Source: a virus
DNA length: 40,518 nt
IMG/VR virus record: IMGVR_UViG_3300009002_000753
Span: 1-40,518 of that record
Strand: one strand, 5' to 3'
Numbering within the stretch: the first letter of the stretch is position 1; every line of letters begins with the position of its first letter. The notes under the pieces are model-generated. The model ran no database searches and was not told the origin of the DNA. It saw only the letters and a list, made by a program, of their open reading frames with translations. Positions 1 through 7,343 of the stretch are shown one piece after another. The position numbers and the translations under genes were made by a program.

Positions 1-659
1 TTATACTCTGTAGGTATATTTAGATTTAAAGTAATATCTCCTGCTCCAACTCCTCCAGGATCTAATCCTATTTGAGCGTTACTAGATTGTACTTCGTATG
101 TTGTATCTGTTCTATTATCTTTAAATTGAGTCCAGTTAATCTGAAAAGCTCCGCTATAATTCTGATAGTTAGTTCCTTGTCTATCTAGTATTTTAAACTT
201 CATATGTAATACAGCATCATATAAATTGATATCTTCTGATGCTTGAATAGTATATCTATCAACTGAGAAGTCAGTATTTGAAGGGTACGAAGATGAACCA
301 GCAGCTTCTGCTCCTCCGTTCCACCAAAGGAACTGCTCATATAGTTTAGATTGACTGTAGTCCATATCCTGGTTAAATTTATATCCATCCCAGTGAATTC
401 TTGCTGATTGTTCGTTTGTTAGCTTATTTAAAGGGTCTAATGTATGGCTAACATATTCAATTAGCTTATTGTTCCATTGAACATCAAACTGTAAAAATGT
501 ACCAGTTACTGATTGATCAGCAGCAGGAAATATTTCAAATTTAAGTTCAATTTCTTCACCGACATTTGCGTCAGCTCCGGAGTTCATACCAACTTTAAAG
601 TCCTGTGCAAAGGAAATCATTGGTATTGTTAATAATAAAAATAATAGTTTTTTCATCAT
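1..659 (-). CDS. Exported protein, C-terminus beyond the window (partial)
   Basis: An open frame runs from ATG at 659 to the left edge without a stop, giving about 219 residues. It begins MMKKLLFLLLTIPMISFAQ, a classical signal peptide with a probable SPase I cut after FAQ, the pattern usual in flavobacteria. The mature part has motifs such as LQFDVQWNNKLIEY and LHMKFKIL, suggesting a beta-rich, cohesin-like fold, but I do not recognise the family. The ATG overlaps the stop of the upstream exported-protein gene (ATGATGA), so the two are cotranscribed. The next ATG at 656 is an equally possible start. An exported phage protein with a host-type leader could act at the host envelope; that is inference. 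Confidence 0.75.
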   Translation of the reverse strand, partial: MMKKLLFLLLTIPMISFAQDFKVGMNSGADANVGEEIELKFEIFPAADQSVTGTFLQFDVQWNNKLIEYVSHTLDPLNKLTNEQSARIHWDGYKFNQDMDYSQSKLYEQFLWWNGGAEAAGSSSYPSNTDFSVDRYTIQASEDINLYDAVLHMKFKILDRQGTNYQNYSGAFQINWTQFKDNRTDTTYEVQSSNAQIGLDPGGVGAGDITLNLNIPTEY

Positions 660-1126
660 AATTTTAGTTTACGTATTAAATCTTCACAGAGTTTTTTTAT
701 TGCTGTCGAGACGTTAGCCTGTGAAAACTTACCTCCCTTATCAATTATTAATGTAGCTGTAGAAATAGATTTCGCTGTTCCTTTAGCCACTGCTTTTTTC
801 TTCTTTTTACCGTCTATATAATATACGCCTCTGGCGATTATCTGATAGACATCGATATTTTTTCCGTAGGCTCCTAATTGTAAGCTGCTCTGCTGAACAT
901 CAAAGTATAGTAGCTCTACTTCCAGTAAATTATTTGAGTTTGGGTTTAGGTCATACCCGTAGTCTTGGATGACTTCTTCTAGTACATTCTTGACACCAAA
1001 TGCCAAGTCTCTGTTACCAGATAGGTTACCTAATTGGATATTATTACGTACATCACCTATTTTTATCTCTTGTCCAAAGATGGAGAAACTGAATAGGAGA
1101 CCTAATAAAAATAATAGTAGTCTCAT
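656..1126 (-). CDS. Exported protein of unknown function
   Basis: The chosen start MRLLLFLLGLLFSFSIFGQ gives a clean signal peptide ending in FGQ. An upstream in-frame ATG at 1153 would put nine polar residues before the hydrophobic core and is less likely. The mature protein is about 135 residues, with a Lys-rich patch (GKKKKK) near residue 110 and a C-terminal helix ending in KLCEDLIRKLKL. It vaguely recalls periplasmic CsgG/LPS-assembly-type small proteins, but no family can be assigned. The 3' end overlaps the next exported-protein gene by 4 bp, so the pair forms a small operon starting after the terminator at about 1313-1342. Confidence 0.7.
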   Translation of the reverse strand: MRLLLFLLGLLFSFSIFGQEIKIGDVRNNIQLGNLSGNRDLAFGVKNVLEEVIQDYGYDLNPNSNNLLEVELLYFDVQQSSLQLGAYGKNIDVYQIIARGVYYIDGKKKKKAVAKGTAKSISTATLIIDKGGKFSQANVSTAIKKLCEDLIRKLKL

Positions 1127-1153
1127 ATAATTACTGCTTTGCGACTGCAACAA

Positions 1154-1312
1154 TTATAAAACGATTAACGCTAGAAAATTTGTGTAGAACGGTTACTATA
1201 ACGATGAAATGGATACGTCGACTTATTAGTCACCTTAATCGAGTATTCTGCACTTCTAATAATAAATATACAACTTTGACTAAAAGCTATATAAAAGTGG
1301 TGAGAAAAGAAC
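1154..1312 (-). promoter_or_regulatory. Intergenic leader/promoter region of the exported-protein pair
   Basis: About 160 bp without a convincing gene, between the terminator at 1313-1342 and the exported-protein pair. On the minus strand it contains GTATATTTATTATTAG near 1254-1270, similar to the TATATT core found upstream of other genes in this window. Since the preceding transcript should end at the terminator, a promoter must lie here. The exact start site cannot be seen. Confidence 0.4.
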
Positions 1313-1342
1313 AAAAAAAAAGGACCCTTATTTGGGCCCTTC
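1313..1342 (-). terminator. Rho-independent terminator
   Basis: On the minus strand AAGGGCCC, a six-base loop and GGGTCCTT form an 8-bp stem containing one G-U pair, followed by a run of nine T. The G-U pair becomes an A-C mismatch on the plus strand, so the signal is specific to minus-strand RNA. It lies just after the zinc-ribbon gene and ends that transcript. Confidence 0.85.
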
Positions 1343-1379
1343 TGTATCATAGATCTCTTCTTGTAATCCTGAGTATTGT

Positions 1380-1601
1380 CTACTCCAAACGTTTTTCTTC
1401 TTTAGGTTTAAAGGCTTCGTTGACGTGTCCACACTTTGTGCAGGCGAAGACGGGTATCGGGATATATGAGGCTTCTCGCTGTCCAGTGAGTAATCCGGGG
1501 ACTTTTCTGATAACGAGGTTCTGGACGAAGTGAGGGTTCCCACACTCATCACAAGTGACTGGAGTAGTTTGATTAAAGTCGACATTCGGTTGATGCTGCA
1601 T
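1380..1601 (-). CDS. Small zinc-ribbon protein
   Basis: A 73-residue protein with two CxxC knuckles, CDEC at residues 17-20 and CTKC at 54-57, separated by a basic linker. This is the layout of a small zinc ribbon that binds nucleic acid or protein. No enzyme domain is present. It is the last gene before the terminator at 1313-1342 and follows the 93-residue Lys-rich membrane protein with a 3-bp gap. Related short zinc ribbons occur in T4-like marine phages as uncharacterised proteins; the function is unknown. Confidence 0.7.
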   Translation of the reverse strand: MQHQPNVDFNQTTPVTCDECGNPHFVQNLVIRKVPGLLTGQREASYIPIPVFACTKCGHVNEAFKPKEEKRLE

Positions 1602-1604
1602 AGC

Positions 1605-1886
1605 TTATTTTTTAGCTTTAGGCTTTCTACCTCTACGAGGCTTACCTTTGATAGCTCCTTTAACATCCTTAACTTGTTCCACTACATCTGCAGCCGCTTC
1701 TTTAACGTCTTTAAGCTCTTCCTTAACTCTCTTAGCTCTACGTTTTACGACTTTTACAGTATCCTCTACTTTGTCAGGAATACCGTCTTTGTCTTCATCT
1801 TTGGTGAGTCCGAAATATTTCGTTCCTACCCATACTACTGCTCCAGCAACTGCTAAAACTAGTACGATAATTAAAATTGTTTTCAT
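1605..1886 (-). CDS. Membrane-anchored Lys/Arg-rich protein with Ca-loop-like motif
   Basis: A 93-residue protein in three parts. Residues 1-27 form one transmembrane helix (MKTILIIVLVLAVAGAVVWV). Residues 30-40 read DEDKDGIPD, a thrombospondin-3/EF-hand-like acidic loop. The rest is an amphipathic Lys/Glu helix ending in KGKPRRGRKPKAKK, a highly basic tail with an AT-hook-like RRGRKP core. The layout suggests a membrane tether with a nucleic-acid-binding or cell-wall-binding tail. A promoter-like TATATTTATATAA lies about 28 bp upstream. I know no named family. Confidence 0.7.
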   Translation of the reverse strand: MKTILIIVLVLAVAGAVVWVGTKYFGLTKDEDKDGIPDKVEDTVKVVKRRAKRVKEELKDVKEAAADVVEQVKDVKGAIKGKPRRGRKPKAKK

Positions 1887-1913
1887 TTGTTTTTAGATTT
1901 GATTAACACTCTG

Positions 1914-1928
1914 TTTATATAAATATAC
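1914..1928 (-). promoter_or_regulatory. Promoter-like AT motif
   Basis: Minus-strand AGTATATTTATATAAA, about 28 bp before the ATG at 1886. It resembles the CTTATATT-TATA element found before several other genes here but lacks the leading TTCT. It overlaps the stop region of the upstream gene. Confidence 0.35.
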
Positions 1929-2443
1929 TAGGATTTCTTCTTCGGGTACTTAAGAGGTTTCCAATACGTACCGTACTTTGCTTCCATCTTATCATAGAAA
2001 CTAAGAAGGTTAACAGCCCTAGTGTTTACTACTTCTTTTTCGTATTGCTCTTTAGTCATTTTTAGCTTGAGTATGAAAGCTTTTTTGAGTTCTGTTAAAC
2101 GTCTAGCCTCTTCTTTCTCATAGTCTTCTAATAGTCTTTTACGTCTAGCTTTATCTACTTGAGTCTTTTCTCTGTAAGTATCTTCATATCCTCTACACTC
2201 TACAAATACTTCGTTCATTCTATGCTCTACTAACTGTGCTTCAAATGCATAAGGAGCAACATCGAAGTCCCCATTGAGAATACGTTCTCTTAGGTCATGA
2301 CGATTAGTTAAAGGTTTCTGTTTAGGTGTATAGCTTCTCCACCACATGAATCTATCATAAGGTTTCTTGTAGTAGTCTTTCTTAAAGAAGTTAATTAACC
2401 ACTTTTGCTCGAGGCTTGGATTGTAGGGTAATGATGTAACCAT
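1928..2443 (-). CDS. Hypothetical phage protein, helical
   Basis: A 171-residue basic protein. The N-terminus is rich in W, Y and P (KKPYDRFMWWRSYTPKQ). The middle and C-terminal part is a long charged, probably coiled-coil helix (residues about 85-140, rich in E, K and R), followed by a basic tail KYPKKKS. There is no signal peptide or catalytic motif. A strong copy of the window's promoter motif (TTCTTATATT) ends only 5 bp before the ATG, implying a very short or absent leader. It may be a virion-associated or regulatory protein; I cannot assign it. Confidence 0.7.
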   Translation of the reverse strand: MVTSLPYNPSLEQKWLINFFKKDYYKKPYDRFMWWRSYTPKQKPLTNRHDLRERILNGDFDVAPYAFEAQLVEHRMNEVFVECRGYEDTYREKTQVDKARRKRLLEDYEKEEARRLTELKKAFILKLKMTKEQYEKEVVNTRAVNLLSFYDKMEAKYGTYWKPLKYPKKKS

Positions 2444-2458
2444 ATCTTAATATAAGAA
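2444..2458 (-). promoter_or_regulatory. Promoter-like motif TTCTTATATT
   Basis: Minus-strand TTCTTATATTAAGAT directly abuts the ATG at 2443. The TTCTTATATT core is shared with sites before groES, the GIY-YIG gene, the ssb gene and the gene at 24191. Confidence 0.5.
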
Positions 2459-2494
2459 AATAATCTTATATACGCAACTAATTAGTAATATATT

Positions 2495-2662
2495 TTAAGA
2501 ATGTTTTGCAACAATCAACTCTAGTATCTTAGATGATATTGCATTCATTTCTTGAGTTTGTTCAAAAGTGACAACAGAGTGTCCAGTTTCCTGAGCACCT
2601 GTTGATTCAGTTTGTGTTTGTTTACTTCTATAAATTAATGAAGCATCTAATGGCTTATTCAT
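2495..2662 (-). CDS. Small hypothetical protein (55 aa)
   Basis: A 55-codon frame starting MNKPLDASLIYRSKQTQTES and ending ILELIVAKHS. It starts 9 bp after the stop of the large structural-type gene upstream. The first half is rich in S, T and Q; the C-terminus is an amphipathic helix. This layout is often seen in small phage proteins encoded beside virion genes. No function can be assigned. Confidence 0.55.
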   Translation of the reverse strand: MNKPLDASLIYRSKQTQTESTGAQETGHSVVTFEQTQEMNAISSKILELIVAKHS

Positions 2663-2671
2663 AATCTTCTA

Positions 2672-4081
2672 TTATTTAGGTGGTTCAAGTTTTTGTGGTG
2701 GGTTGTGAAATGAAATTACTACTTCATTATTAGCATCTTCCGTATCAACAACAAGGTTATCATTTGTTTCAATATCCACTGTAAAGAAACTTCCTGTTGG
2801 TGAATGTAAAATTATATGTCTTGAATCTAGTATTGGTACTAATTCATTATCAGTATTGAATACGTAATCTAGATCTTTGTTGATTTGATGTGGCTGCCTG
2901 TAAGCCCATGTATTAGACCCTGAGTTATAAGTAATAACAGCAGAATCTACGCCCAAGTAAACTGGTGTGGTAGACCCTGAAGGGTGAATCATAAATACAT
3001 CGTTATGTAAATTGGTATGTATTGCTGCATTTGATACGGCAATAGAAGAAGTTACTCCAGAATTAGCAGGTAATGCCTTTCCTACATGTCTCCATGCTGA
3101 ATAGTCAGCTATGTTTTCTGTATCTGGTGCTCCTTCTATATGGAAACCTTTCATTGCTTGTCCAGTGTTTATTTCACTAGCCTGTAAAGCTCCGTTATCT
3201 GCGGCTAAAAGTCTTTCTGTTACAAATACACCATTGTAGGTCATCTTACTCTTTATAGTACTAGTTGAATACTCATAGTAGTGTTTGTTATCTAGTACTT
3301 TATTCATTCCATCATCAGCAAGATCAAGAACCTCTGGAATAGAGAATTGACTATATTGCTGGAAAGAACCTACGTTACACATATTTAGTCCACCACCATA
3401 AGCAATTGCATATTGTCTAAATGAACTAACAGCTTGTTGTGTATCTTCACTTGAAGAGTGAATCAGGTAATTAGTAAGGTAGTAATCTCCTTTTAATTCA
3501 CCTTTTACTGTACTCCAGTCTCTTACTTTAACAAACTTTAATGCATCCCAAGTATCTCTTTTAGTTTTAGCTGCAAGGTCGGGGATGTTAGAGCTGTTTG
3601 AACTAGATGTTAAATTGTCTATTTCTCCTTCACTACCACTGTAGTAAAAAGGAACTGCTAAGCTAGAGGAATTATACTCGTTTAATAATCTTAACGGTGA
3701 GTGTCCAGTAGCACAGTATGTATTGTCTAATATAGCGTTATCATCATAAGCTAACCTTAGTATAAATTTATCTGCTTCGTCTGTTACTGCTGCAGGAAAT
3801 ATACTGTGGTAATCTTCTTTATGATGAGTGAAATCTGTAATAAAAGATTCTCCTTGTGCAGATGCAGATAATGCATTTACAATCTCTTGGTGAATCTGTG
3901 GTTTATAGATAACGTCAAGTTTAGTTGCGTTTACTTCTTGCATAACTGTGAACAGTGAAGACCATTCCAGGGCAGTGTTTACCTCTGAGGCAGGGATCGT
4001 AGTGTCGGTGTTCATTTCAACAAACTTTAAATCTCCTTCTGGGGACTTAACGTAATCGAATGATAGTAGTGTTCCTTTCAT
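2672..4081 (-). CDS. Putative virion structural protein
   Basis: A 469-residue protein opening MKGTLLSFDYVKSPEGDLKF and continuing VEMNTDT. From memory, this opening resembles uncharacterised virion-associated proteins of T4-like cyanophages, and it also recalls the start of ATP-grasp-type enzymes; no ATP-grasp catalytic core is visible further on. The remainder is rich in S, T, N and G with many predicted beta strands, and the C-terminal part has repeated short strand-turn units (VYLGVDSAVITYNSGSN). There is no signal peptide. A 55-codon gene follows closely. I favour a structural or tail-associated role, with moderate confidence because no defining domain is recognised. Confidence 0.6.
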   Translation of the reverse strand: MKGTLLSFDYVKSPEGDLKFVEMNTDTTIPASEVNTALEWSSLFTVMQEVNATKLDVIYKPQIHQEIVNALSASAQGESFITDFTHHKEDYHSIFPAAVTDEADKFILRLAYDDNAILDNTYCATGHSPLRLLNEYNSSSLAVPFYYSGSEGEIDNLTSSSNSSNIPDLAAKTKRDTWDALKFVKVRDWSTVKGELKGDYYLTNYLIHSSSEDTQQAVSSFRQYAIAYGGGLNMCNVGSFQQYSQFSIPEVLDLADDGMNKVLDNKHYYEYSTSTIKSKMTYNGVFVTERLLAADNGALQASEINTGQAMKGFHIEGAPDTENIADYSAWRHVGKALPANSGVTSSIAVSNAAIHTNLHNDVFMIHPSGSTTPVYLGVDSAVITYNSGSNTWAYRQPHQINKDLDYVFNTDNELVPILDSRHIILHSPTGSFFTVDIETNDNLVVDTEDANNEVVISFHNPPQKLEPPK

Positions 4082-4134
4082 AATGTTAGATAATTATTCT
4101 CTTATGTTTATAAATATCGGTGATTTAGCATTTA

Positions 4135-4866
4135 CTAGATTAAGGTCCTATTTCCTTTTCTAGAAAGCCATCCTTTATTTGAATAGTGTTTTATTAATTT
4201 ATTTCTGATGTTCTTATGTTGTGATTGTCTCCATTGGGCTTGATCGTCAGCGCCTCTTTCTCCTAGAGTAAGATCTTGCCATGTCTGTGGGTCTTCCTTA
4301 TCCTTGTCTATAATATAAATAGGTATATTGTTCTTGAATAAACAGTAAGAAAAATGTAAATCTTCTCCTGAGCCTTCTTCTTTTAATTTATCGTAGAGAA
4401 AATGTTGTAAAAGTTCAGTTTTCATAAACCATCCTTGACCGCCCATATCTACTTTTGTTGGTTCTGTTAGAAAATGTTTTGGACCAATTCTCTCTTTTAC
4501 ATCATACAGAGTAGAGTTTGATTTAAAATTAACTCCGTATGTAGCTACTACAACTTTATCATTGTGCTCCTTACTAAAGTTAATACATCTCTCTATGTAC
4601 TTCTCACCAGGTAGTATATCATCATCTACTATAAAAGTATATGGTGTCTTTATATGTAAGGAATTATAGAATCTACCGTAGAGAGAATTAAAATGTTCTG
4701 AGTCATTTTGATAAATTATTGCTGGGTAATTTAAATTGTATCTCCAATTAGATCTCCATATAATCATAATGTCAGAATCTACGGTTTGGTTTTCAATAGA
4801 TTCTATCTGTGAAGGTAGGTAGTCTAGTCTATTTACAACTGATAATACTGTTGTTACTTCTTTCAT
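4135..4866 (-). CDS. Family 2-like glycosyltransferase
   Basis: A 243-residue protein with the GT-A layout: an N-terminal nucleotide-sugar binding strand (VTTVLSVVNRLDYLPSQIES), then the metal-binding motif FIVDDDILPG (Asp81-83), and a later acceptor region with GGQGWFMKTELL and GEDLHFSYCLF, which resembles the ED/W segment of GT2 enzymes. It should transfer a sugar from a nucleotide donor; the acceptor is unknown. Its start overlaps the stop of a second glycosyltransferase by 4 bp, and a 2OG oxygenase follows upstream, so the three act in one transcript. No membrane segment is present, so it is probably cytosolic. Confidence 0.8.
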   Translation of the reverse strand: MKEVTTVLSVVNRLDYLPSQIESIENQTVDSDIMIIWRSNWRYNLNYPAIIYQNDSEHFNSLYGRFYNSLHIKTPYTFIVDDDILPGEKYIERCINFSKEHNDKVVVATYGVNFKSNSTLYDVKERIGPKHFLTEPTKVDMGGQGWFMKTELLQHFLYDKLKEEGSGEDLHFSYCLFKNNIPIYIIDKDKEDPQTWQDLTLGERGADDQAQWRQSQHKNIRNKLIKHYSNKGWLSRKGNRTLI

Positions 4867-5591
4867 ATTAGTTTACCTGGTTTGTACATTCTTAATATAT
4901 AGTCTCCTTCCCAATTTGGTATCGTATCCCAAGGTGAGTCTTCTAAATGGTAACCTGTTTTATTAAGTTCAGTATAATGCTCTTTTCTCTCTTTTGTTTT
5001 TTCTAACCTACCTTTTATCCATCTATAGTGATCAATCTCTATTATATCTTTTTTATTATTAGTATTAACTTTTAAATGGTGAGGACTAGTCAATCTATCA
5101 TGAGAAGGGAATATACATGGTTTATATAAATCGGTCCAAACTGTCCTGTTAGTAACTAAAGGAAATTGTTCCAAGAGTGGCTTGTCAGTTATTTCAATAA
5201 GCTCTTTCTTAGCAGATTCTCTATCTTGAAGTTTACCCCATCTGAAGTTATTATCTTTTAGGTACTCTCTAATTGGACTGTCCCATACCTGATGTTCATC
5301 TACATCAGCCATCATAATGTAATCCTCTAGTGAGCCTTCTATAATTTTATTAAGTTTATGAGTTTTAGTTACACCGTCAAATAATCCAACCCATTTTACC
5401 AAAGTGAGATTTGTATCTCCTATTATCTCTTTAATCTCATTATAAACCTCTTTACATTTAAAGTCTGTTTTCTTGTGTATAATAAGGTGTATATGATCTA
5501 TATGTAATGCTCTATAATGCTTAAGAAAGTGGGACAGTAACGGTCTATCGTAGTCTAACCCAATGCAACTAATCAGTTTAATACTTATCAT
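4863..5591 (-). CDS. Glycosyltransferase (GT2/GT92-like)
   Basis: A 242-residue protein starting with a short strand and CIGLDYDRPLLSHFLKHYR, the layout of Glyco_tranf_2_4/DUF23-like enzymes, in which the N-terminal motif binds the nucleotide. The metal-binding DxD is in MMADVDEHQVW (Asp96, Asp98). A later segment, HHLKVNTNNKKDIIEIDHYRW, matches the C-terminal His/Tyr-Arg region of that family. It overlaps both neighbours by 4 bp, between the other glycosyltransferase and the 2OG oxygenase. The acceptor may be a host surface glycan, a virion protein or modified DNA; the sequence does not tell. Confidence 0.75.
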   Translation of the reverse strand: MISIKLISCIGLDYDRPLLSHFLKHYRALHIDHIHLIIHKKTDFKCKEVYNEIKEIIGDTNLTLVKWVGLFDGVTKTHKLNKIIEGSLEDYIMMADVDEHQVWDSPIREYLKDNNFRWGKLQDRESAKKELIEITDKPLLEQFPLVTNRTVWTDLYKPCIFPSHDRLTSPHHLKVNTNNKKDIIEIDHYRWIKGRLEKTKERKEHYTELNKTGYHLEDSPWDTIPNWEGDYILRMYKPGKLI

Positions 5592-6079
5592 TTTTTATCT
5601 GCGTACCATACTACCAGTACTTTTCTTGAACCTTTCAAAATCTTAGTGACTCTATGTGGAGCATCCATTCCCATATAGTATGCAACTTGACCTCTCTTCT
5701 TAAAATTGGTAAGTTCTCCTCTAAGGTAAAAATCTCCGCCTTCGAAATCATCCTCTAACATAATAACATAAGTATGAAGAGAATTTTCATCTTTATGCTC
5801 TAATGCCTGTCCTCCTATATTGTAATTTACTCTATGAATAGTAATAGGGTCGTGCCTGTTTATTTGTAATGCTGCTGATAATGCTACATTTAATGATTCA
5901 TTCTCTACTGAGTAGAAATCTATATTGGTTTCATTAGATGCTTCTGTAAACCTATCAAAATGTACTAAGCCAGGAGCTAATCTCTCTAGTCTTTCCATCT
6001 GTTTTGGTTCAGCTTTAGGAACTATATCTAGAAACTCTTCTAATAAGGTTACAATGTCTTGTTCTATCTCAAATATCAT
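5588..6079 (-). CDS. 2-oxoglutarate/Fe(II)-dependent oxygenase
   Basis: A 163-residue protein with the prolyl-4-hydroxylase-type double-stranded beta-helix. The iron facial triad is His95 and Asp97 (LEHKDENS) plus His142 (DAPHRV), and Arg152 (GSRKVLVVWY) binds the 2-oxoglutarate carboxylate. The strand between them, EDDFEGGDFYL, is typical of the P4Hc group. It hydroxylates a substrate using O2 and 2OG. T4-like cyanophages commonly carry related enzymes. Adjacent glycosyltransferases suggest that a hydroxyl group made here could be glycosylated, which is an inference from operon structure. Confidence 0.85.
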   Translation of the reverse strand: MIFEIEQDIVTLLEEFLDIVPKAEPKQMERLERLAPGLVHFDRFTEASNETNIDFYSVENESLNVALSAALQINRHDPITIHRVNYNIGGQALEHKDENSLHTYVIMLEDDFEGGDFYLRGELTNFKKRGQVAYYMGMDAPHRVTKILKGSRKVLVVWYADKK

Positions 6080-6594
6080 TTTATAAACTTAAATTCACGT
6101 CCTCCTATTTTGTGACATATTTTTATAGGTGCTTTATTCCATCCGTCCATGTACCCGTACATATAGTCACTATAACTTAGAAATAACTTAAACCCATGGT
6201 TGTACATCTGTAAGCCTGTATTCTTAGGAATATCCAGGTCCTTACGTATATATGTACCTCCCCAGTATGTTGAGTTTTCAGTTGGTAGTGGATGTACTTC
6301 ATTTATCCAGTCATATGTAAAGACGTTAGAGAACCATCCCCAACCTATAGCCTCTTTTACGTCCTCGTGGAAAAACAAAGTACATTTAGACACTCCTTGT
6401 AATCTTAATTCGACATTAGTTATTGTTGGTCTTCCATCCCAATCACTTAAGTTAGTATCTATCGAACTAACAAATGCTTTAAAATGTTCTTCACCATCTT
6501 CAAACTTATCGATGACTTTGATAGAAAATGAATTATCGATTCTTAGAGGTTTAAACTCACTCTTATGAATCTGCATTTCATACCTACTACTCAT
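6076..6594 (-). CDS. Hypothetical protein (172 aa)
   Basis: An unrecognised 172-residue protein rich in aromatic residues (GWGWFSNVFTYDWINE, YSDYMYGYMDGWNKAPIKI). No signal peptide or membrane helix is seen. It overlaps the 2OG oxygenase by 4 bp and the small gene upstream by 8 bp, so it belongs to the glycosyltransferase-oxygenase transcript and may share its substrate. Mixed alpha/beta composition with one C-terminal strand (GGREFKFIK) is compatible with an acyltransferase-like fold, but no catalytic motif supports this. Confidence 0.6.
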   Translation of the reverse strand: MSSRYEMQIHKSEFKPLRIDNSFSIKVIDKFEDGEEHFKAFVSSIDTNLSDWDGRPTITNVELRLQGVSKCTLFFHEDVKEAIGWGWFSNVFTYDWINEVHPLPTENSTYWGGTYIRKDLDIPKNTGLQMYNHGFKLFLSYSDYMYGYMDGWNKAPIKICHKIGGREFKFIK

Positions 6595-6826
6595 CTTTAA
6601 CTAACTCATCAACTGCTATCTCTAATCCGAGTAACAGACTTGTTGTACCAAACTCTTTTCTAACTTCTTCCGCTCGCATCTCTACCTGTGCTAATACATT
6701 TGCTTTAGTAGCCTTAGCAAGTAAAGCCATAATTTTATATTCTCTAGATTGCTCTGGAGACATATAGTCTGTTTGGATTATTCCATCCTCTACTAACTCG
6801 TTGTATTTTTTAATTGAATCGCTCAT
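6587..6826 (-). CDS. Small hypothetical protein (79 aa)
   Basis: A 79-residue acidic, mostly helical protein (MSDSIKKYNELVEDGIIQTD...). It overlaps the nucleosidase gene upstream by 17 bp and the next gene by 8 bp. A helix-turn-helix role cannot be excluded, but no motif supports one. Confidence 0.6.
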   Translation of the reverse strand: MSDSIKKYNELVEDGIIQTDYMSPEQSREYKIMALLAKATKANVLAQVEMRAEEVRKEFGTTSLLLGLEIAVDELVKDE

Positions 6827-7343
6827 TGAAAACCTTTTTAAAGTTATTATATCCTATTGAAGCATTAGCTCTCCAATCTGTACTGTCTCCAGAGTCGCTA
6901 ATCCATTTAAATAAAGATACGGAAATATTTTCAGACAAGCAAACTTTTGCTATAGAATATCCCTCCATATCTACTAAATCACATTTTCGAAGATTCTCAA
7001 CATACGAATTACTATAAGTTGCTGTAGAGTCATAAAATGTATCTGTGGTAAATAGTTTAACTTTAGTATCACTTACTTTAATACTCGAATGTTCTGGAAC
7101 TACACATCCATAAAAGTCGTCGTATACTTCTCCTACTTCAATAACATCTCCTATTCTAGCAGAACAAAGACTGCCACATGAACCAAAATTTACTACATGG
7201 TCAGGTTTATACTTCTGTATAAGTTTATAAGTATTAAGAGCTGCTTCTACTTTTCCTATACCAATTATATGTATAGGTACTCCATTTATTTCTGTATCGT
7301 GATGTTCAAGCTTTGTAGCTGATACTAATAAGATATTAGGCAT
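6810..7343 (-). CDS. Nucleoside phosphorylase/nucleosidase family protein
   Basis: A 177-residue member of the PNP/UDP superfamily. It shows the glycine-rich phosphate/ribose-binding segment NFGSCGSL near residue 52, the ribose-binding VDMEGYS near residue 126, where the Met-Glu pair binds the sugar, and the late base-binding Asp in WISDSGD. The layout fits 5'-methylthioadenosine/S-adenosylhomocysteine nucleosidase-like enzymes but is shorter than the usual 230 residues. It would cleave a purine nucleoside to the free base. It is encoded directly after an adenine phosphoribosyltransferase with a 19-bp overlap, so together they could recycle nucleoside to AMP. Confidence 0.78.
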   Translation of the reverse strand: MPNILLVSATKLEHHDTEINGVPIHIIGIGKVEAALNTYKLIQKYKPDHVVNFGSCGSLCSARIGDVIEVGEVYDDFYGCVVPEHSSIKVSDTKVKLFTTDTFYDSTATYSNSYVENLRKCDLVDMEGYSIAKVCLSENISVSLFKWISDSGDSTDWRANASIGYNNFKKVFNERFN

